From Flavobacteriaceae bacterium (GTDB taxonomy: Bacteria; Bacteroidota; Bacteroidia; Flavobacteriales; Flavobacteriaceae): 64,000 nt of DNA. Within the stretch, counting starts at the first letter, position 1. Each line of letters starts with the position of its first letter. The notes beneath the pieces were generated by a model. It saw only the letters and a list, made by a program, of their open reading frames with translations, searched no databases and was not told the DNA's origin. The translations under genes and the position numbers were made by a program. The stretch lies in contig CANKZI010000009.1 in the NCBI GenBank assembly GCA_947488595.1, positions 1 through 64,000 on the forward strand, in the 5' to 3' direction. Below, piece by piece: positions 45,239-53,976 of the stretch.

Positions 45239-46280
45239 TGTTTCCTAAACTTTGTTGGTTGACGATATCTTCTTCGGTTAATGGACTTGAAGCCATACTG
45301 ATTTTTTTACGGTCAATATCCCTGCCTTCCAAAATAAATTTTTCGGTAGCAATTTCGACTTTGTCTAATTTTCGAGTATAATTATTTTGGTTGATCACCG
45401 AATCTTTTTCAAATTTTCGCGGCCCTTCAATGGTCCAGTCTTTTGGATCTTTATGATCAAAACGGCATTCATTGCAAATAAATTCTTCGACTTCGTGGTA
45501 TTCGTCTTTTCGTCCAGTTACCCTTTGAATTTCGTCACCAAACATCCAAACGGTAGTTTTACCACAACATTTAGTGCAATTTCTGTGGGCATTGTATGGC
45601 TTATTGAACCAAACTCTTTGTTTGAAACGAAAGGTTTTATCGGTCAATGCACCAACGGGACATACATCGATCATATTGCCCGAAAATTCATTGTCAATGG
45701 CTTTTGAAATACAAGTCGAAATATTAGAATGATCGCCACGATCCATAACACCATGCACGCGATTGTCGGTCAACTGATCGGCAACCATAACGCAACGGTA
45801 GCACAAAATGCAACGGTTCATGTGCAACTGAATGTTGGGACCAATGTCTTCGGGTTCAAAAGTTCTTTTTTCTTCGATGTAGCGCGTTTGCGATTTGCCG
45901 TGTTTGAAACTCAAATTTTGCAAATCACATTCGCCAGCTTGGTCACAAACGGGACAATCAAGCGGATGATTGATTAATAAAAATTCGGTTACCGATTTTC
46001 GGGCATCTTGTACGCGTTCAGAAGCTGTGCTATTGACTTCCATTCCGTCCATACAACCCGTTACACAAGATGCCATTAACTTTGGCATCGGTCTTGGGTC
46101 GGCATCGCTTCCTTTGGCAACTTCAACCAAACAACAACGGCATTTTCCGCCACTGCCTTTTAATTTTGAATAATAGCACATGGCTGGTGGTACACTTTCG
46201 CCACCAATCATGCGGGCTGCCTGCAGGATGGTTGTTCCTGCTTCAACTTCTATGGATTGTCCGTCTATTGTTACTTTCAT
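45231..46280 (-). CDS. nuoG: NADH-quinone oxidoreductase subunit G, short Fe-S-only form
   Basis: A 349-residue peripheral subunit. A plant-type [2Fe-2S] site is C35, C47, C50, C72; the next site is H105, C109, C112, C118 (HPLDCPVCDQAGEC); then a [4Fe-4S] site C157, C160, C163, C207. A further cysteine set (C235, C238, C239, C269, C272) stands where the Fe4S4 part of the molybdopterin domain would be. Typical NuoG has about 700-900 residues; here the large molybdopterin-oxidoreductase-like domain is absent. Short NuoG is usual in Flavobacteriia, so this is likely a lineage trait rather than a truncation. It overlaps nuoH by eight bases. Confidence 0.92.
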   Translation of the reverse strand: MKVTIDGQSIEVEAGTTILQAARMIGGESVPPAMCYYSKLKGSGGKCRCCLVEVAKGSDADPRPMPKLMASCVTGCMDGMEVNSTASERVQDARKSVTEFLLINHPLDCPVCDQAGECDLQNLSFKHGKSQTRYIEEKRTFEPEDIGPNIQLHMNRCILCYRCVMVADQLTDNRVHGVMDRGDHSNISTCISKAIDNEFSGNMIDVCPVGALTDKTFRFKQRVWFNKPYNAHRNCTKCCGKTTVWMFGDEIQRVTGRKDEYHEVEEFICNECRFDHKDPKDWTIEGPRKFEKDSVINQNNYTRKLDKVEIATEKFILEGRDIDRKKISMASSPLTEEDIVNQQSLGNNG

Positions 46281-46346
46281 TATCTGACACTATTTAACTC
46301 CTTTGGAGTTTTTAATTCTGAAATCAAAATCCTATAATTATTATTC

Positions 46347-47714
46347 TTAAGCCAATTCTTTTCTCAAAAGGTGTTTCACTTTCTCAAAAGGCTCGATCAC
46401 AAAATGATCTCTGTTTTTAATTTTTTCTGGAAAGCGAATATGGTATTCGAATTCGTCTTTAAAATGACGAATGGCTGCTGCAACTGGCCAAGCTGCTGCA
46501 TCGCCTAACGGACAAATCGTGTTGCCTTCTATCCTACTCTGAATGCTCCATAGCAAATCAATATCTTCTTCACGACCATGACCATTTTCTATTCGGTGCA
46601 ATACTTTTTCGAGCCAACCTGTTCCTTCACGACAAGGTGAACACTGTCCGCAGCTTTCGTGGTGATAAAATCGTGAGAAATTCCAAGTATTACGAACGAT
46701 ACAAGCGGTATCATTATACACAATAAATCCTCCGGAACCTAACATGGAACCAGTTGCAAAACCTCCGTCTGATAAAGATTCATAAGACATCAAGCGATCT
46801 TCACCAGTGGCGGTTTTATAAATCAAATCGGCTGGTAAAACAGGAACAGAACTTCCGCCAGGGACAAATGCTTTTAACGGGCGAGAAGAACTCATTCCGC
46901 CTAAATATTCGTCAGAATTCATGAATTCATAAACTGATAATCCCAACTCAATTTCATAAACGCCAGGATTCTTAATATGTCCGGACGCCGAGATTAATTT
47001 GGTTCCAGTAGAGCGTCCAATTCCTATTTTTGCATAATCGGCACCAGAATTATTGACAATCCAAGGCACAGCGGCAATGGTTTCGACATTATTGACTACC
47101 GTTGGGTTTGCCCAAAGACCAGATACCGCTGGAAATGGTGGTTTGATTCGTGGATTACCACGTTTTCCTTCTAAACTTTCGATCAAAGCAGTTTCTTCGC
47201 CACAAATGTAAGCGCCGCCACCAACTTGAACATAAAGTTCCAAATCATAACCAGAACCTAAAATATTTTTACCCAACCAACCCGCAGCTTTTGCTTCGGC
47301 GATAGCGCGTTCTAAAATTTTGTAAATCCACATGTATTCACCACGAATGTAGATATAAGAAAGGTTGGCGCCCAATGCATAACTGGAAGTTATCATGCCT
47401 TCGATCAATAAATGCGGAATGAATTCCATCAAATATCGGTCTTTGAAAGTGCCAGGTTCTGACTCATCAGCGTTGCAAACCAAATGACGTGGTTTCCCTG
47501 ATTTCTTATCAATGAAACTCCATTTCATTCCGGCTGGAAATCCTGCTCCGCCGCGACCACGAAGTCCTGATGTTTTTACTTCTTCGACAACTTCGTCAGG
47601 CGTTAAGGTCTTGATTGCTTTTTCTACAGAAGCATAACCTCCTTCTCGGCGATAGACTTCGTAGGTTTTGATACCTGGTACGTTTATTTTATCTAATAAT
47701 ATTTTTTGTGACAT
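46347..47714 (-). CDS. nuoF: NADH-quinone oxidoreductase subunit F (NADH/FMN site)
   Basis: A 455-residue peripheral subunit that oxidises NADH through FMN. GRGGAGFPAGMKWSF (from about residue 53) is the FMN/NADH-binding loop, and GGAYICGEETALIESLEG is a second signature. The [4Fe-4S] N3 cluster is bound by CGQCSPCREGTGW plus the cysteine of NTICPLGDAAAWPV. It starts one base after nuoE and lies 66 bases before nuoG, a gap with no gene. Confidence 0.97.
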   Translation of the reverse strand: MSQKILLDKINVPGIKTYEVYRREGGYASVEKAIKTLTPDEVVEEVKTSGLRGRGGAGFPAGMKWSFIDKKSGKPRHLVCNADESEPGTFKDRYLMEFIPHLLIEGMITSSYALGANLSYIYIRGEYMWIYKILERAIAEAKAAGWLGKNILGSGYDLELYVQVGGGAYICGEETALIESLEGKRGNPRIKPPFPAVSGLWANPTVVNNVETIAAVPWIVNNSGADYAKIGIGRSTGTKLISASGHIKNPGVYEIELGLSVYEFMNSDEYLGGMSSSRPLKAFVPGGSSVPVLPADLIYKTATGEDRLMSYESLSDGGFATGSMLGSGGFIVYNDTACIVRNTWNFSRFYHHESCGQCSPCREGTGWLEKVLHRIENGHGREEDIDLLWSIQSRIEGNTICPLGDAAAWPVAAAIRHFKDEFEYHIRFPEKIKNRDHFVIEPFEKVKHLLRKELA

Positions 47715-47715
47715 A

Positions 47716-48246
47716 TTATTTATCGTGCATTACAATTTTATTATCCCTACAATCAACAATCAATTGATCAATTTTTTCTTCGGTTAAATGTTCTTGGTAA
47801 AAATCGCCTAACTGCATCATCGGAGCATATCCACAAGCACCAAGACATTCGACACCACGCACTTCGAACATGCCGTCGGGGGTGGTTTCGCCAACTTTTA
47901 CGCCTAATTTATTACAAGTATAATCCATTAAATTTTCGACGCCATTCAAACAACAAGGTGATGTTTGGCAAAATTCGAACATGTATTTCCCGATTGGTTT
48001 TTGGTTGTACATCGTATAAAACGAAACGACTTCATAAACTTCTACAGGTTTGATATTTAAAATTTCGGCAACTTTATCTTGTAACCCGCTACTCAACCAG
48101 TTGTCATGTGCATCCTGAACTTCATGTAAAACGGGCAAGAGAGCCGATTTTATTTTATCTTCCGGATAATGACTAATCAATTCGTTGATGCGTGTCATCA
48201 AAGATTCGGTAATATTTATTTCTTGATGGTATGCTGTTCTTTTCAT
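47716..48246 (-). CDS. nuoE: NADH-quinone oxidoreductase subunit E ([2Fe-2S])
   Basis: A 176-residue peripheral subunit with a thioredoxin-like [2Fe-2S] domain. Ligands are C93, C98, C134 and C138 (CQTSPCC and CLGAC); the extra C99 beside C98 is common. VYEVVSFYTMYNQKPIGKY is a family signature. It accepts electrons off the main path from FMN. The 77-base gap to nuoD holds no gene. Confidence 0.96.
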   Translation of the reverse strand: MKRTAYHQEINITESLMTRINELISHYPEDKIKSALLPVLHEVQDAHDNWLSSGLQDKVAEILNIKPVEVYEVVSFYTMYNQKPIGKYMFEFCQTSPCCLNGVENLMDYTCNKLGVKVGETTPDGMFEVRGVECLGACGYAPMMQLGDFYQEHLTEEKIDQLIVDCRDNKIVMHDK

Positions 48247-48323
48247 TTTTATTATTTAAAATTTTGAATTAAAGATTTTAAATGATTTCAATAATTTTTA
48301 ATTCATCCTTTATAATTTTCATT

Positions 48324-49562
48324 TTATGCGTCCAATTCTCCTGCTATAACATTTAAACTTGATAAAATCACAATCGCATCCGACAATAGCGCTCCTTTTA
48401 TCATTTCTGGATAGGCCTGATAATAGATAAAACAAGGTCTGCGAAAGTGCAATCTATAAGGTGTTCTACTTCCGTCGGTTACCAAATAAAATCCTAGTTC
48501 ACCATTTCCGCCTTCGACAGGATGGTAAATTTCGGCTACTGGAACAGGCACTTCGCCCATTACAATTTTAAAATGGTAAATTAGTGCTTCCATGGTGGTG
48601 TAAACATCCTCTTTTGGCGGCAAATAATAATCTGGAACTTGGGCGTGATAATCATTTCCTGCTGGCATTTTGGCCAAGGCTTGTTTGATTATACTGATGC
48701 TTTCCCAAACTTCGGCGTTACGAACGCAAAAACGGTCATAAGTATCGCCCGATTTTCCTACGGGAACTATAAAATCAAAATCTTCATAAGAAGAATAAGG
48801 TTGCGCTACACGAACATCATAATCAACGCCAGCTGCTCTCAGGTTAGGACCTGTAAATCCATAAGCCATGGCTTGTTCGGCAGTAATTGCACCAACATTT
48901 ACAGTTCTGTCGATAAAAATTCTATTTCTTTCGAAAAGATTTTCAAATTCTTTCCAAGCAATAGGAAATTCTTCTAAAAAAACGTTCAATAATCGGAAAG
49001 CTTCTGGAGACCAATCTCTTTCGAAACCACCAATTCTTCCCATATTGGTGGTCAATCGCGCCCCACAAATTTCTTCGTAGATCTCATATACTTTTTCTCT
49101 AAATTGAAAAACATATAAAAACCCGGTATAAGCGCCTGTATCGACTCCCAAAATCGAATTACAAATCAAATGATCAGTAATACGCGCCAATTCCATTACA
49201 ATTACCCTTAAATATTGTGCTCTTTTGGGCACTTCGATGTCCAATAATTTTTCGAGTGTCATCCACCAACCCATATTATTTATAGGAGAGGAACAATAAT
49301 TCATTCGATCTGTTAACGGCGTGATTTGGTAAAAAGGACGGTTCTCAGCAATTTTTTCGAAAGCACGGTGGATGTAACCAATGGTTGGCTCGGCTTCGAG
49401 AATGCGTTCACCATCCATCAGCAAAATATTTTGAAAAATACCATGTGTTGCTGGATGCGTAGGTCCTAAATTTAGAATCGAAAGTTCACTTCCGTCTTCG
49501 TTTAGTTTTTCTTTTATTAATTGAGCATAGCGATGCTCTGGTGGTAATAATAGTTCTGACAT
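48324..49562 (-). CDS. nuoD: NADH-quinone oxidoreductase subunit D
   Basis: A 412-residue peripheral subunit related to the large subunit of NiFe hydrogenases and forming the quinone site. Signatures are LNLGPTHPATHGIFQNILLM, IGYIHRAFEKIAE, TPLTDRMNYCSSPINNMGW and VEGGNGELGFYLVTDG; YRLHFRRPCFIYYQAYPEMI is near the C-terminus. The nickel ligands of hydrogenases are absent, as expected. It is separate from nuoC, not fused. The gap to nuoC (49563-49607) holds a short tandem repeat. Confidence 0.97.
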   Translation of the reverse strand: MSELLLPPEHRYAQLIKEKLNEDGSELSILNLGPTHPATHGIFQNILLMDGERILEAEPTIGYIHRAFEKIAENRPFYQITPLTDRMNYCSSPINNMGWWMTLEKLLDIEVPKRAQYLRVIVMELARITDHLICNSILGVDTGAYTGFLYVFQFREKVYEIYEEICGARLTTNMGRIGGFERDWSPEAFRLLNVFLEEFPIAWKEFENLFERNRIFIDRTVNVGAITAEQAMAYGFTGPNLRAAGVDYDVRVAQPYSSYEDFDFIVPVGKSGDTYDRFCVRNAEVWESISIIKQALAKMPAGNDYHAQVPDYYLPPKEDVYTTMEALIYHFKIVMGEVPVPVAEIYHPVEGGNGELGFYLVTDGSRTPYRLHFRRPCFIYYQAYPEMIKGALLSDAIVILSSLNVIAGELDA

Positions 49563-49579
49563 TTTTAATTAATTAAAAA

Positions 49580-49600
49580 TTGATAATTGATAATTGATAA
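49580..49600. repeat. Tandem heptamer (TTGATAA)x3 between nuoD and nuoC
   Basis: Three direct copies of TTGATAA at 49580, 49587 and 49594, flanked by AATTAAAAA and TTTTCAATTAA. It sits in the 45-base nuoD-nuoC gap. Confidence 0.7.
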
Positions 49601-49607
49601 TTTTCAA

Positions 49608-50126
49608 TTAACTATTTATAGATGTTCTTCCAAAGAATCTGTCGTCTTTATCTGTTCTTCCTGAATCTTCCATTGGAAATTCTTTACGCATTGGGAAAGA
49701 AATCATTTCATCCATATTTAAAATTCTTTTCAACTGTGGATGGCCTACGAAATCGATACCAAAAAAATCCCATGTTTCTCTTTCCATCCAATTGGAGCTT
49801 AAGAAAATATTAGAGATGGTTTTGATGCCTTGTGTTTCTTTCAAATAGGCTTTGATTTTAATTCTTTTGTTTTCATACCAATTGTGCAAGTGATAAACAA
49901 TAGCAAATTGATGGTTGTCATCGTTGTCGGGGTAATGAATACCGCACAAATCCGTTAAAAAATGAAAACGTAAATCTTCGTTGTTTTTCAAAAATAAAAT
50001 TACTGCAGTGTTTTTTTCGGCGTTGATTTCAAAAGAAAAAATTTCTTTTTCTTGTTGAAAATTAAAAACATCATTTCCAAAAGTAGCCACTAATTTATCT
50101 TGAATATCTGTATTTTCTAAAGCCAT
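49608..50126 (-). CDS. nuoC: NADH-quinone oxidoreductase subunit C
   Basis: A 172-residue peripheral subunit (30 kDa family). The signature WMERETWDFFGIDFVGHPQL, followed by KRILNMDEMISFPMRKEFPM, is near the C-terminus. It helps assemble the quinone-binding module with subunits B and D. It begins one base after nuoB ends. In some bacteria C and D are fused; here they are separate. Confidence 0.95.
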   Translation of the reverse strand: MALENTDIQDKLVATFGNDVFNFQQEKEIFSFEINAEKNTAVILFLKNNEDLRFHFLTDLCGIHYPDNDDNHQFAIVYHLHNWYENKRIKIKAYLKETQGIKTISNIFLSSNWMERETWDFFGIDFVGHPQLKRILNMDEMISFPMRKEFPMEDSGRTDKDDRFFGRTSINS

Positions 50127-50127
50127 T

Positions 50128-50676
50128 TTATTGAATGTTATAAGAAGCCAATAATTCTTGGTATTCTGGCGAACTTCTTCTGCGAACAGATTCGGTTCTT
50201 ACTAATTCTTGCAATTTCATTACTCCATCGACAATTTGTTCTGGTCTTGGCGGGCAACCTGGCACATAAACATCGACCGGAATTACTTTGTCGATGCCTT
50301 GCAATACAGAATAAGTATCAAAAATACCACCCGATGAAGCACAAGCACCAACGGCAATTACCCAACGTGGCTCAGACATTTGTTCATAAACTTGACGTAA
50401 AATCGGACCCATTTTTTTTGAAATTGTTCCCATAACCATTAACATGTCCGCTTGACGTGGCGAAAAACTAACACGCTCAGACCCAAAACGGGCCAAATCA
50501 TAATGGGATGCCATGGTGGCCATAAATTCGATACCACAACATGAAGTAGCAAATGGCAATGGCCAAAGTGAATTGGCGCGCGCCATTCCGACAACATCGT
50601 TAAGTTTTGTGGCAAAAAAACCTTCACCAGAAACTCCTTCTGGTGGTGCAACCATATTTACTTTTGAATCACTCAT
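50128..50676 (-). CDS. nuoB: NADH-quinone oxidoreductase subunit B ([4Fe-4S] N2)
   Basis: A 182-residue peripheral subunit holding the terminal cluster N2. Ligands are the adjacent C46 and C47 (SCCGIEFMA), C112 ([10 protein letters not shown]) and C141 ([10 protein letters not shown]). [20 protein letters not shown] is another family segment. It passes electrons to quinone together with subunit D. It lies 68 bases after nuoA and one base before nuoC. Confidence 0.97.
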   Translation of the reverse strand: MSDSKVNMVAPPEGVSGEGFFATKLNDVVGMARANSLWPLPFATSCCGIEFMATMASHYDLARFGSERVSFSPRQADMLMVMGTISKKMGPILRQVYEQMSEPRWVIAVGACASSGGIFDTYSVLQGIDKVIPVDVYVPGCPPRPEQIVDGVMKLQELVRTESVRRRSSPEYQELLASYNIQ

Positions 50677-50744
50677 CTTTTTGATATTTAAGCTTGTAAA
50701 TTTTGAAATAAATAGTACAATTTAATGCTCCATTTAAAATAATT

Positions 50745-51110
50745 TTATTCCCACTCTAATGCTTTCTTCTTTATAATATAGAAAAAACCAACCAAAAGCA
50801 ACGCCATAAAAATGACCATTTTTAGCATGCCTTCTAAACCGAGTTCCTTGAAATTGATTGCCCATGGATATAAAAATATCACTTCAACGTCAAACAAAAC
50901 AAACAATATGGCGACAAGAAAATATTTTACAGAGAAGGGGATTCGTGCATTTCCAACAGATTCAATGCCACATTCAAAGTTTTTTTCTTTGATTGCTGAT
51001 TTTCGACTTGGACCTAATTTTCCGGAAACGAAGATGGTTCCGACTACAAATCCTACTGCCAAAAGCATTTGCATAAGTATTGGAAAATAATCAGATAAAT
51101 TTGATTGCAT
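50745..51110 (-). CDS. nuoA: NADH-quinone oxidoreductase subunit A
   Basis: A 121-residue protein with three membrane helices. The conserved loop between helices 1 and 2 is KNFECGIESVGNARIPFSVK with the characteristic cysteine, and helix 2 has FLVAILFVLFDVEVIFLYPW. It is the first gene of the operon; a consensus promoter lies 35 bases upstream (51145-51175). Confidence 0.96.
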   Translation of the reverse strand: MQSNLSDYFPILMQMLLAVGFVVGTIFVSGKLGPSRKSAIKEKNFECGIESVGNARIPFSVKYFLVAILFVLFDVEVIFLYPWAINFKELGLEGMLKMVIFMALLLVGFFYIIKKKALEWE

Positions 51111-51144
51111 AATTTGCTTTTTTTAAATCAAAAAAAATTTCTCA

Positions 51145-51175
51145 CAAAGATATGTTTCAAGTATTTAAAACACAA
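51145..51175 (-). promoter_or_regulatory. Promoter of the nuo operon
   Basis: On the minus strand a TTG (51173-51175) precedes TATCTTTG (51145-51152) by 20 bases, a full match to the TTG/TAnnTTTG Bacteroidota promoter. Transcription should start near 51138, giving a leader of about 28 bases before the nuoA ATG at 51110. Confidence 0.75.
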
Positions 51176-51288
51176 CCAAAAATCAAAATTTAGCAACAAC
51201 TATAACGTTGTAAATCTTTAATTTTTATTGATTATAAATAACGCTATCGCATCTCTTTAACAATTGTTGCATTTGTTTTCGAAATCAT

Positions 51289-51765
51289 TTACTGGTTCAA
51301 CCACCAAATACTGACGTTCAAAACCGCGGCAAAACTTACCCAAAGCAAATAAGGAACACACAAATAACCAGAGATTTTATCGATTCTATTGAATTTGACA
51401 AAGGTTTCATAAATCATTAACCACAGTAAAACAATTTCAATCATCGCAAGCATTGGATTGCGCAAGCCAAAAAACAAAAAGGACCAAAGTGCGTTTAATG
51501 CCAATTGAATCGCAAAAAAAACAAGTGCTTTTTTGACTTCGTCTGGTTTAATCTTTATTTTATCCCAAACCAAACCTCCAGCAATGCCCATAAAAACAAA
51601 AAGTGTCGTCCATGCAATTGGAAATGCCCAATTAGGCGGATTAAAGCTAGGTTTTATTATCGTAGGATACCAAGTATCTACACTCGATTTTGTAACGATA
51701 CTCGACAAATAACCAATGCCCAAGCAGGTAACAACAAGAATTGAAATTTTAGTGAATTTATTCAT
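51289..51765 (-). CDS. tspO: TspO/MBR-family membrane protein
   Basis: A 158-residue protein with five predicted helices; the ATG at 51765 gives MNKFTKISILVVTCLGIGYL, and the longer frame to 51843 adds a non-family tail. Family marks are VDTWYPTIIKPSFNPPNWAF, then IAWTTLFVFMGIAGGLVW, QLALNALWSFLFFGLRNPML and the final LNVSIWWLN. TspO proteins bind porphyrins and sterol-like ligands and have been linked to tetrapyrrole handling and stress responses. The gene stands alone, divergent from the isoprenoid genes with 110 bases between starts. Confidence 0.9.
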   Translation of the reverse strand: MNKFTKISILVVTCLGIGYLSSIVTKSSVDTWYPTIIKPSFNPPNWAFPIAWTTLFVFMGIAGGLVWDKIKIKPDEVKKALVFFAIQLALNALWSFLFFGLRNPMLAMIEIVLLWLMIYETFVKFNRIDKISGYLCVPYLLWVSFAAVLNVSIWWLNQ

Positions 51766-51849
51766 AATGATTTTGGATTTTGAAGTGTTTTCAAAATTAA
51801 ACAAAACTTTATTTAGTATTAAACAAATACCGAAATAAAGCAAAAAAAG

Positions 51850-51857
51850 TATATTTG
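51850..51857 (+). promoter_or_regulatory. -7 element for the isoprenoid gene cluster
   Basis: TATATTTG matches TAnnTTTG exactly, 18 bases before the ATG at 51876. No TTG occurs at the expected -33 distance. Confidence 0.5.
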
Positions 51858-51875
51858 CGTAAATTTACGGTTTTA

Positions 51876-52988
51876 ATGGCTACAGAAAACAGTTTCGTTC
51901 CTTCAAAATACCAACATCTTCTTGATTCCGGAAGTTTTAGTTGTAGTGCACCAAGTAACATTGCTTTGGTAAAATATTGGGGTAAAAAAGAAAACAATCT
52001 AAAAACTAACAACGAGTTGGGCGATCAGATTCCAGCAAATCCTTCCATAAGTTTTACGCTAAACCATTGCAAAACCATTACCAAATTGTCATTTGCTAAA
52101 AAAGACAACGACAATGATTTTTCATTTGATTTGTTATTTGAGGGACAGCCAAAAGAAGATTTTAAACCAAAAATCCAAAAGTTTTTTGAAAGAATCGAAA
52201 TTTATATGCCGTTTTTAAAAAACTATCATTTTACGATTGATACCAATAACACTTTTCCGCACAGCTCTGGAATTGCTTCTTCCGCTTCTGGAATGGCAGC
52301 TTTGGCTTTTAACTTAATGCTTTTAGAGCAAAAGTTATGTCCTGAAATTACAGAAGATTTTTTTTATAAAAAAGCTTCTTTTTTAGCAAGATTGGGATCA
52401 GGAAGTGCTTGTCGAAGCATCAAAGGAAACGTTGTAATTTGGGGCGAGCATACTGAAATCGAGGGAAGTTCTGATTTGTTTGGCGTTGCCTTGCCTACAA
52501 TTGTACATGCTAATTTTCATCGGTATCAAGACACCATTTTATTGGTTGACAAAAACGAAAAACAAGTTTCAAGTTCTGTAGGCCACAATTTGATGCACAA
52601 CCATCCTTTTGCTACCAAACGATTTGAACAAGCACATCAAAATTTATCATCCATAAAAACTGTTTTAGAAAATGGAAATTTAGACCAATTCATACAAATC
52701 GTAGAAAGTGAAGCATTAACCTTGCATGCCATGATGATGACTTCGATGCCTTATTTTATTTTGATGAAACCCAACACTTTGGAAATCATAAACGCCATTT
52801 GGAAGTTTAGAAGCGATACCAAAATTCCAGTCTGTTTTACACTCGATGCGGGCGCTAATGTACACATTTTGTATCCCGAAAACGTTAGCGATGCAGTTTT
52901 ACAATTTATTAAGCGTGAATTAGTTGGCTATTGTCAAAATGGTCAGTATATTTGTGACGTAATTGGTTTTGGAGCTGAAAGTTTATAA
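51876..52988 (+). CDS. mvaD: Diphosphomevalonate decarboxylase
   Basis: A 370-residue GHMP-family enzyme from the ATG at 51876; a TTG in frame at 51855 overlaps the -7 element and is rejected. Signatures are SAPSNIALVKYWGKKENNL near residue 30, the phosphate-binding loop FPHSSGIASSASGMAALAF, and GSGSACRSIKGNVVIWGEH with the conserved serine and arginine. It makes isopentenyl diphosphate from mevalonate diphosphate with ATP, in the cytoplasm. It is followed 24 bases later by a GHMP kinase and then by a prenyltransferase, so this looks like a mevalonate/isoprenoid operon. Confidence 0.93.
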   Translation: MATENSFVPSKYQHLLDSGSFSCSAPSNIALVKYWGKKENNLKTNNELGDQIPANPSISFTLNHCKTITKLSFAKKDNDNDFSFDLLFEGQPKEDFKPKIQKFFERIEIYMPFLKNYHFTIDTNNTFPHSSGIASSASGMAALAFNLMLLEQKLCPEITEDFFYKKASFLARLGSGSACRSIKGNVVIWGEHTEIEGSSDLFGVALPTIVHANFHRYQDTILLVDKNEKQVSSSVGHNLMHNHPFATKRFEQAHQNLSSIKTVLENGNLDQFIQIVESEALTLHAMMMTSMPYFILMKPNTLEIINAIWKFRSDTKIPVCFTLDAGANVHILYPENVSDAVLQFIKRELVGYCQNGQYICDVIGFGAESL

Positions 52989-53012
52989 TCAAAAACTACG
53001 GAAAATCTAAAT

Positions 53013-53951
53013 ATGAAAGGACCCTTATTTTACTCAAAAATATTACTCTTTGGAGAATACGGAATTATCCGTGACTCAAAAGGTCTTTCGATACCTTACA
53101 ATTTTTATAATGGCGCATTAAAATCTGATGGAAGTACAGCTTCGGAAGCCATAAAATCCAACGGGAATTTAAAACGTTTTGTTACCTATTTGACTGATTT
53201 ACAAAAAGAACAGCCGGAATTGGTGACTTTTGAATTGGCAACTTTAGAAAATGATGTAGCGAACGGAATGTATTTCGATTCAAGCATTCCACAAGGTTAT
53301 GGCGTTGGAAGTAGTGGCGCATTGGTAGCGGCGATTTATGACAAATATGCCAACAATAAAATTACGGTTCTAGAAAATTTGACCCGTGAAAAATTATTGC
53401 AACTCAAAAATATTTTTGCTCAAATGGAAAGCTTTTTCCACGGAAAAAGTTCTGGTTTAGATCCATTAAACAGTTATTTAAGCATTCCGATTTTAATTAA
53501 TTCTAAAGACAATATCGAAGCAACCGGCATTCCAACTCAAAGTTTTGACGGAAAAGGTGCAGTGTTTTTATTGGATTCTGGTATTGTTGGCGAAACCGCT
53601 CCGATGGTGAATATTTTTATGGAAAACCTAAAAGACAAAGGCTTTCGTACTATGTTGAAAAATCAATTTGTTAAATATACCGATGCTTGCGTCGAGAATT
53701 TTCTCGGTGGCGATATGAAATCGCTGTTTTCTAACACCAAAAAATTATCTAAAGTAGTTTTAAATAATTTTAAACCTATGATTCCTGAAGAATTTCACGG
53801 CATTTGGCAAAAAGGAATTGACACCAATGATTATTATCTAAAACTTTGTGGTTCTGGCGGCGGTGGCTATATTCTTGGTTTTACCGAAGATTTAGAAAAA
53901 GCAAAAATGTCTTTAAAAGATTATAAACTTGAAGTCGTTTATCAGTTTTAA
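53013..53951 (+). CDS. GHMP-family kinase, probable mevalonate kinase
   Basis: A 312-residue cytoplasmic enzyme. The N-terminus SKILLFGEYGIIRDSKGLSI is the mevalonate-kinase type of GHMP start (normally KxILxGEHxVxxG). The ATP loop is PQGYGVGSSGALVAAIYDKY, the third motif KLCGSGGGGYILGFTED is near the C-terminus, and ESFFHGKSSGLDPLNSYLSI carries the conserved Asp. It should phosphorylate mevalonate, or phosphomevalonate; family and position next to the decarboxylase favour the pathway but not the exact step. It ends 25 bases before the prenyltransferase start. Confidence 0.88.
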   Translation: MKGPLFYSKILLFGEYGIIRDSKGLSIPYNFYNGALKSDGSTASEAIKSNGNLKRFVTYLTDLQKEQPELVTFELATLENDVANGMYFDSSIPQGYGVGSSGALVAAIYDKYANNKITVLENLTREKLLQLKNIFAQMESFFHGKSSGLDPLNSYLSIPILINSKDNIEATGIPTQSFDGKGAVFLLDSGIVGETAPMVNIFMENLKDKGFRTMLKNQFVKYTDACVENFLGGDMKSLFSNTKKLSKVVLNNFKPMIPEEFHGIWQKGIDTNDYYLKLCGSGGGGYILGFTEDLEKAKMSLKDYKLEVVYQF

Positions 53952-53976
53952 AACGGCAACCCCATAAGCATTCTCA

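Noticed and set aside
46281..46346. AACTCC/GGAGTT hairpin between nuoG and nuoF
   Set aside because: Only a 6-bp stem, and the T run is on the wrong side for the minus-strand operon.
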